Origin: Bacteroidales bacterium
GTDB taxonomy: Bacteria; Bacteroidota; Bacteroidia; Bacteroidales; WCHB1-69
DNA length: 6,294 bases
Assembly: GCA_031272415.1 (NCBI GenBank)
Contig: JAISTU010000115.1
Coordinates: forward strand, 1-6,294
Direction: 5' to 3'
Below the pieces are notes generated by a model. That model made no database searches and was not told where the DNA came from. It saw only the letters and a list, made by a program, of their open reading frames with translations. Made by a program: the position numbers and the translations under genes. Position 1 is the first letter of the stretch. Every line of letters begins with the position of its first letter. Below, one piece after another: positions 1 to 6,258 of this stretch.

Positions 1-768
1 GGAAAGGAATTGGATGAGGAAAATGGGATGTATTATTTTGAACATAGATACCATGCACCGCCTACATTTATTTCGAGGGATAAATATTTCTCAAAGATGC
101 CATTTATGTCGCCGTATGCATACTGTGCGAATAATCCGGTGGGATTAGTGGATTTGACAGGGGATTCTATAAATGTCTCTGAATTGTATAAAAAAGACAG
201 CAAAGGAAATTATATCTATCCTGAACAGATAAAATCTTTTGAAGCATTTGCAAATACGAAAGGAGGTAAAGCAGAATTGGCAAAATATGCTGCAGCCGGA
301 CAAAAGGTGGCTGGAATAACATTTGAAAAAAGTGGTGCATACCATACTGCAGGTGTTGATGTTGAGTTTATAGGCGGGAAAGGTATGACACATGGTGCTA
401 ATGGACTAACAGGAGCAACAATTAAAGAAAAGAGATTAGTGTTAGATATTGCGATAGATGCGATGTTTGAGAGCGGTAGTGGAGTAGAGGCTTATACTCA
501 TGAAATATTGGTACACGGCAGGCAATTTGTAAAGGATTATACAGACAATAAAAAATTAGATAACTCTCATGTATATAAAGAATTGGGATATTTTGCAAAG
601 AAGAATGGGACAAACAATAATACCCGATACATGCACCATTGGCAAGAAAAACAAGCAGACAAAGTCATGGAAAAAGAAGGAGTACTCATTTTACAAGAAT
701 TCTTTAAAAAATTCAACATAAAAAAAACTACTGCTGAAATAAAAGAAATGATAAGATTTGAACCATAA
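1..768 (+). CDS. Rhs/YD-repeat protein, C-terminal end with putative metallopeptidase-like toxin domain (5' partial)
   Basis: The frame is open from base 1 (GGA AAG GAA TTG reads GKEL), so the TTG at 10 is an internal leucine and the gene continues upstream of the window. Numbering from that TTG, residues 1-51 are the end of the Rhs-associated core: LDEENGMYYF, an RYHAPPTFISRD segment, the MSPYAYCANNP block and a closing VDLTG, a variant of the usual DPxG. In Rhs proteins the variable toxin follows this point. Here it is about 200 residues with no signal peptide or membrane segment. It contains H164-E165-x3-H169 (bases 499-516), then H209-H210-W-Q-E213-x2-A-D217 (from base 634), which looks like a metal-binding pair plus a distal glutamate as in zinc peptidases. 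Canonical zincins have HExxH; the one-residue-longer HExxxH is known from dipeptidyl peptidase III (M49). The Rhs assignment is strong. Peptidase activity is inference, and the domain could be another metal-dependent or inactive toxin. Confidence 0.85.
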   Translation, partial: GKELDEENGMYYFEHRYHAPPTFISRDKYFSKMPFMSPYAYCANNPVGLVDLTGDSINVSELYKKDSKGNYIYPEQIKSFEAFANTKGGKAELAKYAAAGQKVAGITFEKSGAYHTAGVDVEFIGGKGMTHGANGLTGATIKEKRLVLDIAIDAMFESGSGVEAYTHEILVHGRQFVKDYTDNKKLDNSHVYKELGYFAKKNGTNNNTRYMHHWQEKQADKVMEKEGVLILQEFFKKFNIKKTTAEIKEMIRFEP

Positions 769-789
769 CGTTAATTCAAAGTTTAATTT

Positions 790-1602
790 ATGGAAAACAA
801 GGAATGTAGAAGATTATTAGTGCTATTTGTTTTGATATTGTTTTGCAATGAGTTCCTTTATTGTCAAGCAAATAAAGAGACAATATATAAAGGGGATCCG
901 TATTGTGTATTTCTGGTAAACGATAGTTTTCGCTCTATTACTGAATGGGAGGGGAAATATTTTTGCTATTTATCATCAAGTGACACTTTATTCAATATAG
1001 AAACGAATACTTATTTCTACAAACAAGATATTCCTTTTTCAGATTTAGATGTGGACAGTATCATGATAGCGAGTTTCATGACTGCACATCTGCAAAAGGA
1101 TGTGATAGCATCTAATTTTAACTTAAAAATACATGATACAACATGGAATGTAGATTTGTATTACCAATTAAAGGACAGTATTAAAGGAAATTACTTATTT
1201 ACCATTTCCCAATCTGAACAACGATTATTTAATGCATTGTTAAAAAAGATATTAGCAGACACAAAAAATTTTTTTTACAATAATGAAAATGATACAACAT
1301 ATTTAAAATCATCATGCTATCAAGAATCATTTCTATATGTTAATATTTTGGCAAAAGAAACGCAATCTGAATATTTTGGAAGTATGGACGTGAACGAGCA
1401 GTTCAGCGATTTATACCAATTAGTTGCAATAATCATTGGGAATCACATTTCGATAAAAGACAAAACAAAAAAACGTAGTGAGAATCTGAATTTATTAGAT
1501 ATTAGAGAAAAATTTAATAATTGTGCATATAAAGTAACAGGAATACATTTTGAGGACTATTGGGTTCCGCCTCCGCCTCCTAAAAAACGCTTAAAAAAGT
1601 GA
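790..1602 (+). CDS. secreted hypothetical protein, candidate immunity protein of the Rhs tail
   Basis: I do not recognise a family for this 270-residue protein. The N-terminus is a classic signal peptide: a charged start (MENKECRR), a hydrophobic core at residues 9-19 (LLVLFVLILFC), and a likely signal peptidase I site near CQA-N (residues 25-28). C25 is not in a good lipobox, so a lipoprotein is less likely. The rest is polar, rich in Asp, Asn, Tyr and Phe, with a short hydrophobic stretch LVAIIIG at 211-217 and scattered cysteines (C39, C59, C176, C245). The C-terminus is unusual: YWV, five prolines, then KKRLKK (258-270). The ATG is 21 bases after the Rhs stop with no obvious terminator between, so the two are probably co-transcribed. 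Position suggests an immunity protein. A periplasmic location would fit a toxin acting in the cell envelope. This rests on position and export signal only; an unrelated secreted protein is possible. Confidence 0.8.
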   Translation: MENKECRRLLVLFVLILFCNEFLYCQANKETIYKGDPYCVFLVNDSFRSITEWEGKYFCYLSSSDTLFNIETNTYFYKQDIPFSDLDVDSIMIASFMTAHLQKDVIASNFNLKIHDTTWNVDLYYQLKDSIKGNYLFTISQSEQRLFNALLKKILADTKNFFYNNENDTTYLKSSCYQESFLYVNILAKETQSEYFGSMDVNEQFSDLYQLVAIIIGNHISIKDKTKKRSENLNLLDIREKFNNCAYKVTGIHFEDYWVPPPPPKKRLKK

Positions 1603-1604
1603 CA

Positions 1605-1636
1605 TTTTTGCATTTTTGAATAAAAACGTTCTAAAA
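1605..1636 (+). repeat. AT-rich dispersed motif, copy A
   Basis: This 32-base stretch reads TTTTTGCATTTT, then TGA, then ATAAAAACGTTCTAAAA. It recurs at 5812-5843 in the same orientation with only two mismatches and no gaps. The AACGTT in the middle is a palindrome, and the T-run and A-run around GAAT could form a weak hairpin. It begins directly after the stop codon of the secreted protein gene. Its role is unknown. Confidence 0.6.
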
Positions 1637-1674
1637 AATGGAAAAAAATAATTCTCCATTCTCCATTTTCCATT
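1633..1674 (-). terminator. possible weak terminator of the nrdJ operon
   Basis: Read on the minus strand, AATGGAAAA (1674-1666) can pair perfectly with TTTTCCATT (1645-1637) over a 20-base loop, and a run of T follows at 1638-1633. The stem is 9 bp but AT-rich. It lies just after the GNAT stop codon, where the operon should end. The stem uses the one degenerate unit of the heptamer array. Weak stem and long loop keep confidence low. Confidence 0.3.
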
Positions 1675-1682
1675 CTCCATTC
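1651..1682. repeat. heptamer tandem repeat (ATTCTCC) x4
   Basis: Four consecutive 7-base units: ATTCTCC at 1651 and 1658, ATTTTCC at 1665, ATTCTCC at 1672, then a partial ATTC ending at 1682. The array runs into the stop codon of the GNAT gene (TCA at 1681-1683 on the plus strand). The same heptamer occurs in reverse complement at 5773-5804, also with four units and one degenerate unit. Confidence 0.85.
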
Positions 1683-2169
1683 AAAACGTCGTCTTTTGGT
1701 AGGCAATTCGTGGGGTGCTGTCTTTGAGATAGATAGTTCCGCAGCGAGTAAATTTCATTTTTTGTAAAATATGCTGCATAATAAGATTGTCTTTGTGGGT
1801 ATCTATACGCAAATTATTACATTGATTGAGTGTCCATTGCAGGCAAAATTGAGCCATATTTTTCACATTTTCACCTTTTGCCAAACGATGTACAACTCCA
1901 TATTGTAAATCATTGAGCCACTGCCCATTATAAATTTTTGCATACGTTGGCTCTTCACCTACAAAAAAACAAAAAACACCCACAATGGTTGAATTTTCTT
2001 TGCAAATATAACTATTTCCGTTCTCAATATCTTGTAACACAATTTCTTTGGCGGGATAACCGTTTGTCCATTGCTGATAATTGCCACTTTGTCGCATAAG
2101 TTGAGTAGCAAAAGCGTAAACATTCATAATTTGTTCTAAATCAGCATATTGTGTCTTTTCAATTTGCAT
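1681..2169 (-). CDS. GNAT family N-acetyltransferase
   Basis: This 162-residue protein is a GCN5-related acetyltransferase, which moves an acetyl group from acetyl-CoA to an amine; the substrate is not predictable. The usual order of elements is visible. The N-terminal helix region has the AxxLEQIMNVY pattern (about residues 9-18). A central strand IVGVFCFFVGEEPTY (62-76) is followed by the GQW segment (82-84). The acetyl-CoA loop is at 93-104 (VHRLAKGENVKN), a degenerate R/QxxGxG. The C-terminal LRIDTHKDNLIMQHILQKMKF (120-140) and CGTIYL (143-148) are typical of small cytoplasmic GNATs of this subgroup. Length is normal. The ATG lies 27 bases after the thioesterase stop, in an A-rich leader without Shine-Dalgarno, so it is probably the last gene of the nrdJ transcript. 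Nothing links it functionally to nucleotide reduction. Confidence 0.88.
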   Translation of the reverse strand: MQIEKTQYADLEQIMNVYAFATQLMRQSGNYQQWTNGYPAKEIVLQDIENGNSYICKENSTIVGVFCFFVGEEPTYAKIYNGQWLNDLQYGVVHRLAKGENVKNMAQFCLQWTLNQCNNLRIDTHKDNLIMQHILQKMKFTRCGTIYLKDSTPRIAYQKTTF

Positions 2170-2196
2170 TTTTTTTATTCTATTTTTGCAAAAAAA

Positions 2197-2628
2197 TTAT
2201 TCTATTTTTTCAAACTTTTTGACCAATTCCACAAATTGAGCAGAAATTTCTTTGGATGTATTATTCACTTTGTCATAGCCGGAAAGCACTGAAAAACAAG
2301 TACTTTTAACATTCATCGTTGTAAGGTCAATAATACGTTGCCACATTTGCACACTTTTTTTGCCTAAATGTGTTATTTTGGACTCTACAGCAATTTTATC
2401 CTCAAAACGAACCGACTCCATAAAATCAAACTCCGTATGAACCAACACCAAATCTATGTCTGACAAGGCAAAACTACTACCCAACGTTTGAAAATAATTC
2501 AAACGTCCCAAATCATAATAGGAGGCAAAAATTCCATTATTTACATGATTCAAAGGATCAATGTCGGTCATCCGTATTTGAATGGACAACCGACACTGAA
2601 AATCATGAGGACAATTATTTTGATTCAT
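2197..2628 (-). CDS. acyl-CoA thioesterase, hotdog fold (4HBT/YbgC-like)
   Basis: A 143-residue cytoplasmic protein of the 4-hydroxybenzoyl-CoA thioesterase / YbgC-FadM type, which hydrolyses acyl-CoA (or sometimes acyl-ACP) thioesters. The signature is at residues 17-42: IQIRMTDIDPLNHVNNG, then YYDLGRLNYF. D24, four residues before H28, matches the conserved catalytic aspartate of the D-x-x-G-H-V motif, with Asn27 in place of Gly; H28, N30 and N31 follow, and R42 lies on the central hotdog helix. Strands around 61-70 (VLVHTEFDFM) and 78-113 complete a single hotdog domain, which in this family assembles into dimers or tetramers. Length is normal. The ATG is three bases after the nrdJ stop, which supports translational coupling and a single operon. 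The substrate cannot be read from the sequence. Confidence 0.88.
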   Translation of the reverse strand: MNQNNCPHDFQCRLSIQIRMTDIDPLNHVNNGIFASYYDLGRLNYFQTLGSSFALSDIDLVLVHTEFDFMESVRFEDKIAVESKITHLGKKSVQMWQRIIDLTTMNVKSTCFSVLSGYDKVNNTSKEISAQFVELVKKFEKIE

Positions 2629-2631
2629 TCT

Positions 2632-5418
2632 CTATTCACAATCACCTTGATAGTTGCAGGCAGTGCATTTTTTACACTTCCCTTCTCTGATGAGTGGCTC
2701 ACCACATTGAGGACAATTCTCGCCTACAATGGGCTTTTTAACTTTCTCACCTGTATCATATTTTTCCAATGCTCTGGTAACGCCGTTTTTCCATGAATTT
2801 ATCAATTCGGTATTAAATCGTAACCCTTTAATCAATTGATTTACATGTGCTAATGGCATTCCATGTCGCAAAACACCTGAAATCAGTTTTGCATAATTCC
2901 AATATTCAGGGTCAAACATACGCGATAAATAAGACATTCTTACCTCATAACCGCTTTGGTCTTTGAAATGAAAATCATATCTTTTTGAGCCGTCTTCTTC
3001 TTTTACTTTTACAATGTAACCTTCTGTAACGTAATCAGGCAAATAAAATCCGGCTTCTTTTCCTGTAAAAATTTCGTAAGGTCTATTGTTTAACAAACCT
3101 ACAAATGCCACCCATTTTTCTGCATTTTCATTATAAAATCGTATAACATCTGCTTTCAATTTTACAGGACGTTTAGGAGCATGTGAAGTTGAAATTTGTG
3201 GCTGTTCGGGTTGAGGCTTTGCGTTTTCGCCCGTTTTATGTGTAATTATTCCGTCGCCACGTGAGCCGTCTCTATAGATAGTCATTCCTTTGCAGCCGAC
3301 CTCCCATGCCAATTTATAAACCTCATCTACTGTTTTCTCACTGACCTCATTGGGCATATTGATAGTTACGCTAATGGAATGGTCAACCCATTTTTGAATT
3401 GCCCCTTGCATTCTCACTTTCATTAAATAGTCAATATTGTGAGAAGTTGCATTAGCATAAGGCGATTTAGCAATGGTAGCCTCCAATTCTTCGGCATTCA
3501 TTTTGGAGACATCATAATTATACATTTTTGCCCACTCCAAAAATTTGGGATGATAAGCATCATACTCAACCCATTGATGTCCATTGGCTTCAATAATTTC
3601 TGCGTTCAAATGTTTATCATTGGGATTGACTTTTCTTCTGCGTTTATATTTTATAGAAAATACAGGCTCAATACCGGAAGTTGTTTGCGTACAAATACTT
3701 ACAGAGCCGCCGGGTGCCAAAGTAAGCAAAGAAATATTGCGACGACCTTGCAACATCATTTGCGCATATAAATCAGGGTCTTCTTGATTGATACGCTGTA
3801 TAAAAGGGTTATTTCTTTCCCTTTCGGGGTTAAATGCGGCAAATTTACCCCTTTCTTTTGCCATTTCAACCGAAGAGCGATAGGCGGCTAATGCCAACGT
3901 TTTATGTACTTCTGTGGAAAAATCAATGGCTTCTTGTGTGCCGTAACGGATGCCCAGTGCGGCTAACATATCGCCCTCCGCTGTAACGCCCAAACCGGTA
4001 CGCCTCCCCAAAACGGCTTTCTCTTTGATTTTTTTCCACAAATTGAGTTCCACATTTTTGATGCTATCTTCTTCGGGGTCTTTTTGAATTTTGTCTAAAA
4101 TGGCATCAATTTTTTCTATTTCCAAATCCACTAAATCGTCCATCAAACGCTGTGCAATGCGAATATGCTGTTTAAATTTTTCAAAATCAAATTTAGCCTC
4201 GCTCGTAAATGCTTGATTTACATAACTATATAAATTTACAGATAACAATCTGCAACTATCATACGGACAAAGCGGTATTTCTCCGCAAGGATTGGTAGAT
4301 ATGCTTGCAAATCCTAATTCTGCATAACAATCGGGAATAGATTCTTTTTTGATAGTATCCCAAAACAAAATACCCGGCTCGGCAGATTTCCACGCATTGT
4401 GAATGATTTTATTCCACAATTTACCGGCGTCAATTTTTTTACGCATTATCGGATTGGGTGAATTGACAGGATATTGCTGCTCATAAGGTCTGTTTTCATG
4501 AACACAACGCATAAATTCGTCATCAATTTTAACAGAAATATTGGCACCTGTAACTTTTCCGTTTTCCAATTTTGCATCTATAAAACTCTCAACGTCAGGA
4601 TGTTTGACAGATATACTCAACATCAAAGCACCCCTACGCCCCTCTTGTGCCACTTCTTTGGTAGAATTAGAATATCGCTCCATAAAAGAGACCACACCTG
4701 TCGAAGTGCGAGCACTGTTGTGAACAATGCTGCCTTTTGGACGTATGTGAGATAAATCATGCCCAACTCCGCCACGTCTTTTCATCAATTGCACTTGTTC
4801 CTCGTCAATTTTCATAATGCCTCCGTAAGAGTCCGCATTTTCACCATGACCGATTACAAAGCAATTGGATAAAGACGAAATTTGATACCTGTTACCAATC
4901 CCAAACATCGGACTGCCTTGCGGAATGATGTACTGAAATTTGTCCAAAAGTTCAAATATTTCATTTTCAGGCACAGCATTAGGATATTTTTTTTCAATTC
5001 GTGCAAATTCTTTGGCTAATCTGTGGTGCATTTCGGTTGGCATTTTTTCTCTTAAATTGCCATCCAAATCCCGCAAAGCATATTTATCTAACCAGACATC
5101 TGCACTTATTTGGTCGCCGTCAAAGTATGCCTTTGTCGCGACTTCTGCTTCTTCATGCTGATAAATCGGCAAGGCTTCTTTTTGTCTAATCTCTTGCCGT
5201 TTCACTGCTTTTGCCTCTTCCTGCTGTTGTTCGGAAATGCTTTTTGACTCTTCCTGAGAAATTTGCATTTCAATAGGGCGATTGTGTAATCTTGCATTCA
5301 CAAGTGCCTCTTTATCAGCGTTCCTCTTATCTTCCAATTCCATGTTTATCTCTTTTATTTCTTTGTATTCCATTTTTATACTATCATTAAATAAACCTTT
5401 AAAAAAACTACTGCCCAT
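2632..5418 (-). CDS. nrdJ: adenosylcobalamin-dependent (class II) ribonucleotide reductase
   Basis: A 928-residue class II ribonucleotide reductase, which makes deoxyribonucleotides using a radical from adenosylcobalamin and needs no oxygen. The catalytic set is complete: redox cysteine C186 (SLSNCFV), N376-P-C378-G-E380 with C378 as the thiyl-radical cysteine, and partner C389, spaced as in Thermotoga maritima NrdJ (C322/C333). PGGSVSICTQTTSGIEPVFS (569-588) is the late conserved barrel segment. A Pro/Gln-rich linker (about 728-752) leads to a C-terminal domain (755-885, with EYWNYAKLISGVLRHGMP), then a cysteine cluster C902, C905, C915, C918, C921, C927, probably a zinc ribbon and/or the tail cysteines that re-reduce the active site. 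No ATP-cone is visible. Residues 1 to about 88 are a charged Glu/Gln/Lys-rich extension ahead of where family similarity starts (about AYFDGDQISADVWLDKYAL). Met16 and Met26 are alternative starts; the leader is A/T-rich with no Shine-Dalgarno to decide. First gene of a three-gene operon. Confidence 0.96.
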   Translation of the reverse strand: MGSSFFKGLFNDSIKMEYKEIKEINMELEDKRNADKEALVNARLHNRPIEMQISQEESKSISEQQQEEAKAVKRQEIRQKEALPIYQHEEAEVATKAYFDGDQISADVWLDKYALRDLDGNLREKMPTEMHHRLAKEFARIEKKYPNAVPENEIFELLDKFQYIIPQGSPMFGIGNRYQISSLSNCFVIGHGENADSYGGIMKIDEEQVQLMKRRGGVGHDLSHIRPKGSIVHNSARTSTGVVSFMERYSNSTKEVAQEGRRGALMLSISVKHPDVESFIDAKLENGKVTGANISVKIDDEFMRCVHENRPYEQQYPVNSPNPIMRKKIDAGKLWNKIIHNAWKSAEPGILFWDTIKKESIPDCYAELGFASISTNPCGEIPLCPYDSCRLLSVNLYSYVNQAFTSEAKFDFEKFKQHIRIAQRLMDDLVDLEIEKIDAILDKIQKDPEEDSIKNVELNLWKKIKEKAVLGRRTGLGVTAEGDMLAALGIRYGTQEAIDFSTEVHKTLALAAYRSSVEMAKERGKFAAFNPERERNNPFIQRINQEDPDLYAQMMLQGRRNISLLTLAPGGSVSICTQTTSGIEPVFSIKYKRRRKVNPNDKHLNAEIIEANGHQWVEYDAYHPKFLEWAKMYNYDVSKMNAEELEATIAKSPYANATSHNIDYLMKVRMQGAIQKWVDHSISVTINMPNEVSEKTVDEVYKLAWEVGCKGMTIYRDGSRGDGIITHKTGENAKPQPEQPQISTSHAPKRPVKLKADVIRFYNENAEKWVAFVGLLNNRPYEIFTGKEAGFYLPDYVTEGYIVKVKEEDGSKRYDFHFKDQSGYEVRMSYLSRMFDPEYWNYAKLISGVLRHGMPLAHVNQLIKGLRFNTELINSWKNGVTRALEKYDTGEKVKKPIVGENCPQCGEPLIREGKCKKCTACNYQGDCE

Positions 5419-5560
5419 ATATAATTATGTATTTATATTATCTTATTTTAACTTTTTTTTTGCTCATGTCGCTAATTTTCAAATATCATTCTAAAAAACG
5501 AACTTTTTTTTTTAATCGGTAATTTACTCATTTTGAATACATTACACAATTCCAATAATG

Positions 5561-5583
5561 GAACGTTTTCTTAAATGCAAAAA
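5561..5583 (-). repeat. diverged short copy C of the dispersed AT-rich motif
   Basis: On the minus strand this reads TTTTTGCATTT, three bases, then AAAACGTTC, matching both halves of the motif at 1605-1636 and 5812-5843 but with the middle shortened by about two bases. AT-richness makes chance similarity possible, so this copy is less certain than the other two. Confidence 0.35.
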
Positions 5584-5603
5584 TAGTCATTATTTGCATT
5601 TAA
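5571..5603. promoter_or_regulatory. 11-bp inverted repeat upstream of nrdJ, possible operator
   Basis: TTAAATGCAAA (5571-5581) and TTTGCATTTAA (5593-5603) are perfect inverted repeats, centre-to-centre 22 bases, about two helical turns, separated by 11 bases. Read toward nrdJ, TATTTTTG (5585-5578) fits the Bacteroidota -7 consensus TAnnTTTG and overlaps the left arm. A matching TTTG -33 box is not found at the right spacing (CTTT at 5607-5604). It could be an operator over an nrdJ promoter, or a hairpin in the long leader, about 150 bases before the start codon. Confidence 0.4.
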
Positions 5604-5772
5604 AAGTTATTTTTTTAAAATAGTTTTTGACAAAATGCTGTTAATAACTTTAACCATTTGATAATCAATTTATTACAACCAATCAAAAAATCAACTTTTT
5701 TATTTGATTTGCACTCAATTAAAGAAAAAATAGATATAATTTTAGGCTTTTTTTGAAATTGAGAATTTAAAA

Positions 5773-5804
5773 GAATGGAGAATGGAGAATTGGGAATGGA
5801 GAAT
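5773..5804. repeat. heptamer tandem repeat (GGAGAAT family) x4
   Basis: Units GAATGGA at 5773 and 5780, degenerate GAATTGG at 5787, GAATGGA at 5794, and a partial GAAT to 5804. This is the reverse complement of the ATTCTCC array at 1651-1682, with the same number of units and a single degenerate third unit. It lies 7 bases before copy B of the AT-rich motif. Confidence 0.85.
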
Positions 5805-5811
5805 TACTTTT

Positions 5812-5843
5812 TTTTTGCATTTTGGGATAAAAACGTTCTAAAA
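5812..5843 (+). repeat. AT-rich dispersed motif, copy B
   Basis: TTTTTGCATTTT, then GGG, then ATAAAAACGTTCTAAAA: 30 of 32 bases identical and ungapped to 1605-1636, in the same orientation 4207 bases away. The final 17 bases (5827-5843) are identical in both. The copies lie on either side of the nrdJ operon, each next to a heptamer array. Confidence 0.6.
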
Positions 5844-5874
5844 TTGGAGTTGCACTTTTAGATATAACCTCAAC

Positions 5875-5906
5875 AAAAAGCAGGCTGTCTTGCGAACAAC
5901 CTGCTT
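5875..5906 (-). terminator. Rho-independent terminator of the lipoprotein gene
   Basis: On the minus strand AAGCAGG (5906-5900) pairs perfectly with CCTGCTT (5884-5878). The stem extends inward by a U-G and three more pairs (TGT with ACA) to about 11 bp around a 7-base loop. The T-run completes at 5879-5875. It lies 35 bases after the lipoprotein stop codon. This is the clearest terminator in the window. Confidence 0.85.
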
Positions 5907-5941
5907 ATACATGATAAAACTAAATAAATTTTGCTTTCACA

Positions 5942-6151
5942 TTACTTGCAAGAAATATTTTCATAGCCACTAAGAACATCTTTTATTTCCTTACAAGTTG
6001 TTCCCAATTGATCCAGTTCATCTGCAGTGTAAGTGTGTGACCCAGATATTTCTGTACCTGGAACTGTCCATGTACATTTACAATCTTTTTCACAAGATGC
6101 AAAACCAGCCATCAACGCTACTGCTGCTACTGCGATTAAAACTTTTTTCAT
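5942..6151 (-). CDS. small cysteine-rich lipoprotein
   Basis: A 69-residue exported lipoprotein of unknown role. The start MKKVLIAVAAVALMAGFASC is a textbook lipoprotein signal peptide, with lipobox FASC and C20 as the lipidated cysteine. The mature part is about 50 residues, acidic to neutral, with four further cysteines (C24, C26, C53, C68), enough for two disulfides. Residues after C20 are EKD, which only loosely resembles the charged Bacteroidota lipoprotein export signals that direct proteins to the cell surface, so outer-membrane side is uncertain. Similar short lipoproteins beginning with a C-x-K-x-C-x-C stretch are, from memory, frequent in Bacteroidales and unassigned in function. 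The gene is a stand-alone unit with its own promoter (6229-6258) and terminator (5875-5906). The leader is A-rich without Shine-Dalgarno. Confidence 0.85.
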   Translation of the reverse strand: MKKVLIAVAAVALMAGFASCEKDCKCTWTVPGTEISGSHTYTADELDQLGTTCKEIKDVLSGYENISCK

Positions 6152-6228
6152 TTTGAAAAAAATATTTTTGTTAATAAAAAAAACGCGTTTACTCTCTTCT
6201 ACGGATTTTCAACATCGCTCCGTTTTTG

Positions 6229-6258
6229 CAAAAGTACACAAAAATTTGAGAAAACAAA
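6229..6258 (-). promoter_or_regulatory. Bacteroidota-type promoter of the lipoprotein gene
   Basis: On the minus strand TTTG (6258-6255) is followed after 18 bases by TACTTTTG (6236-6229), matching the Bacteroidota primary sigma consensus TTTG / TAnnTTTG at close to the usual spacing. Transcription would start near 6220-6224, leaving a leader of about 70 bases before the ATG at 6151. Confidence 0.7.

Larger units (their letters stand above)
5419..5941. other. gene-free region between nrdJ and the lipoprotein gene
   Basis: No credible reading frame is seen in these 523 very AT-rich bases. They hold the nrdJ leader, an inverted repeat at 5571-5603, a heptamer array at 5773-5804, a copy of the dispersed AT-rich motif at 5812-5843, and the lipoprotein terminator at 5875-5906. 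I see no cobalamin riboswitch signature (such as a B12 box) and no clear NrdR box before nrdJ. The stretch 5604-5760 shows nothing definite apart from the small imperfect palindrome GTTAATAAC. Confidence 0.7.

Noticed and set aside
145..613. Minus-strand open frames of 82 and 63 codons opposite the Rhs gene
   Set aside because: They lie wholly inside the Rhs coding frame, which has clear family motifs; their translations show no recognisable domain.
1265..1276. Possible frameshift at the A6-T8 run in the secreted protein gene
   Set aside because: The frame stays open through the run to a plausible C-terminus, so no disruption needs to be assumed.
2175..2209. Direct repeat TTATTCTATTTTT at 2175-2187 and 2197-2209
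   Set aside because: A 13-base AT-rich match across the thioesterase end and GNAT leader; likely a small local duplication or chance in such AT-rich sequence, with no sign of function.
2488..5494. Several plus-strand open frames of 60-110 codons opposite nrdJ and the thioesterase
   Set aside because: They are antisense to genes with complete catalytic motifs and have low-complexity translations with no start context of their own.
5638..5660. CTGTTAATAAC as a possible DnaA box or origin element upstream of nrdJ
   Set aside because: It differs at two positions from TGTGGATAA, stands alone, and there is no cluster of such boxes or dnaA gene.
5419..5760. Cobalamin riboswitch before nrdJ
   Set aside because: Expected because the enzyme uses B12, but I find no B12-box-like GC-rich conserved segments in this very AT-rich leader.
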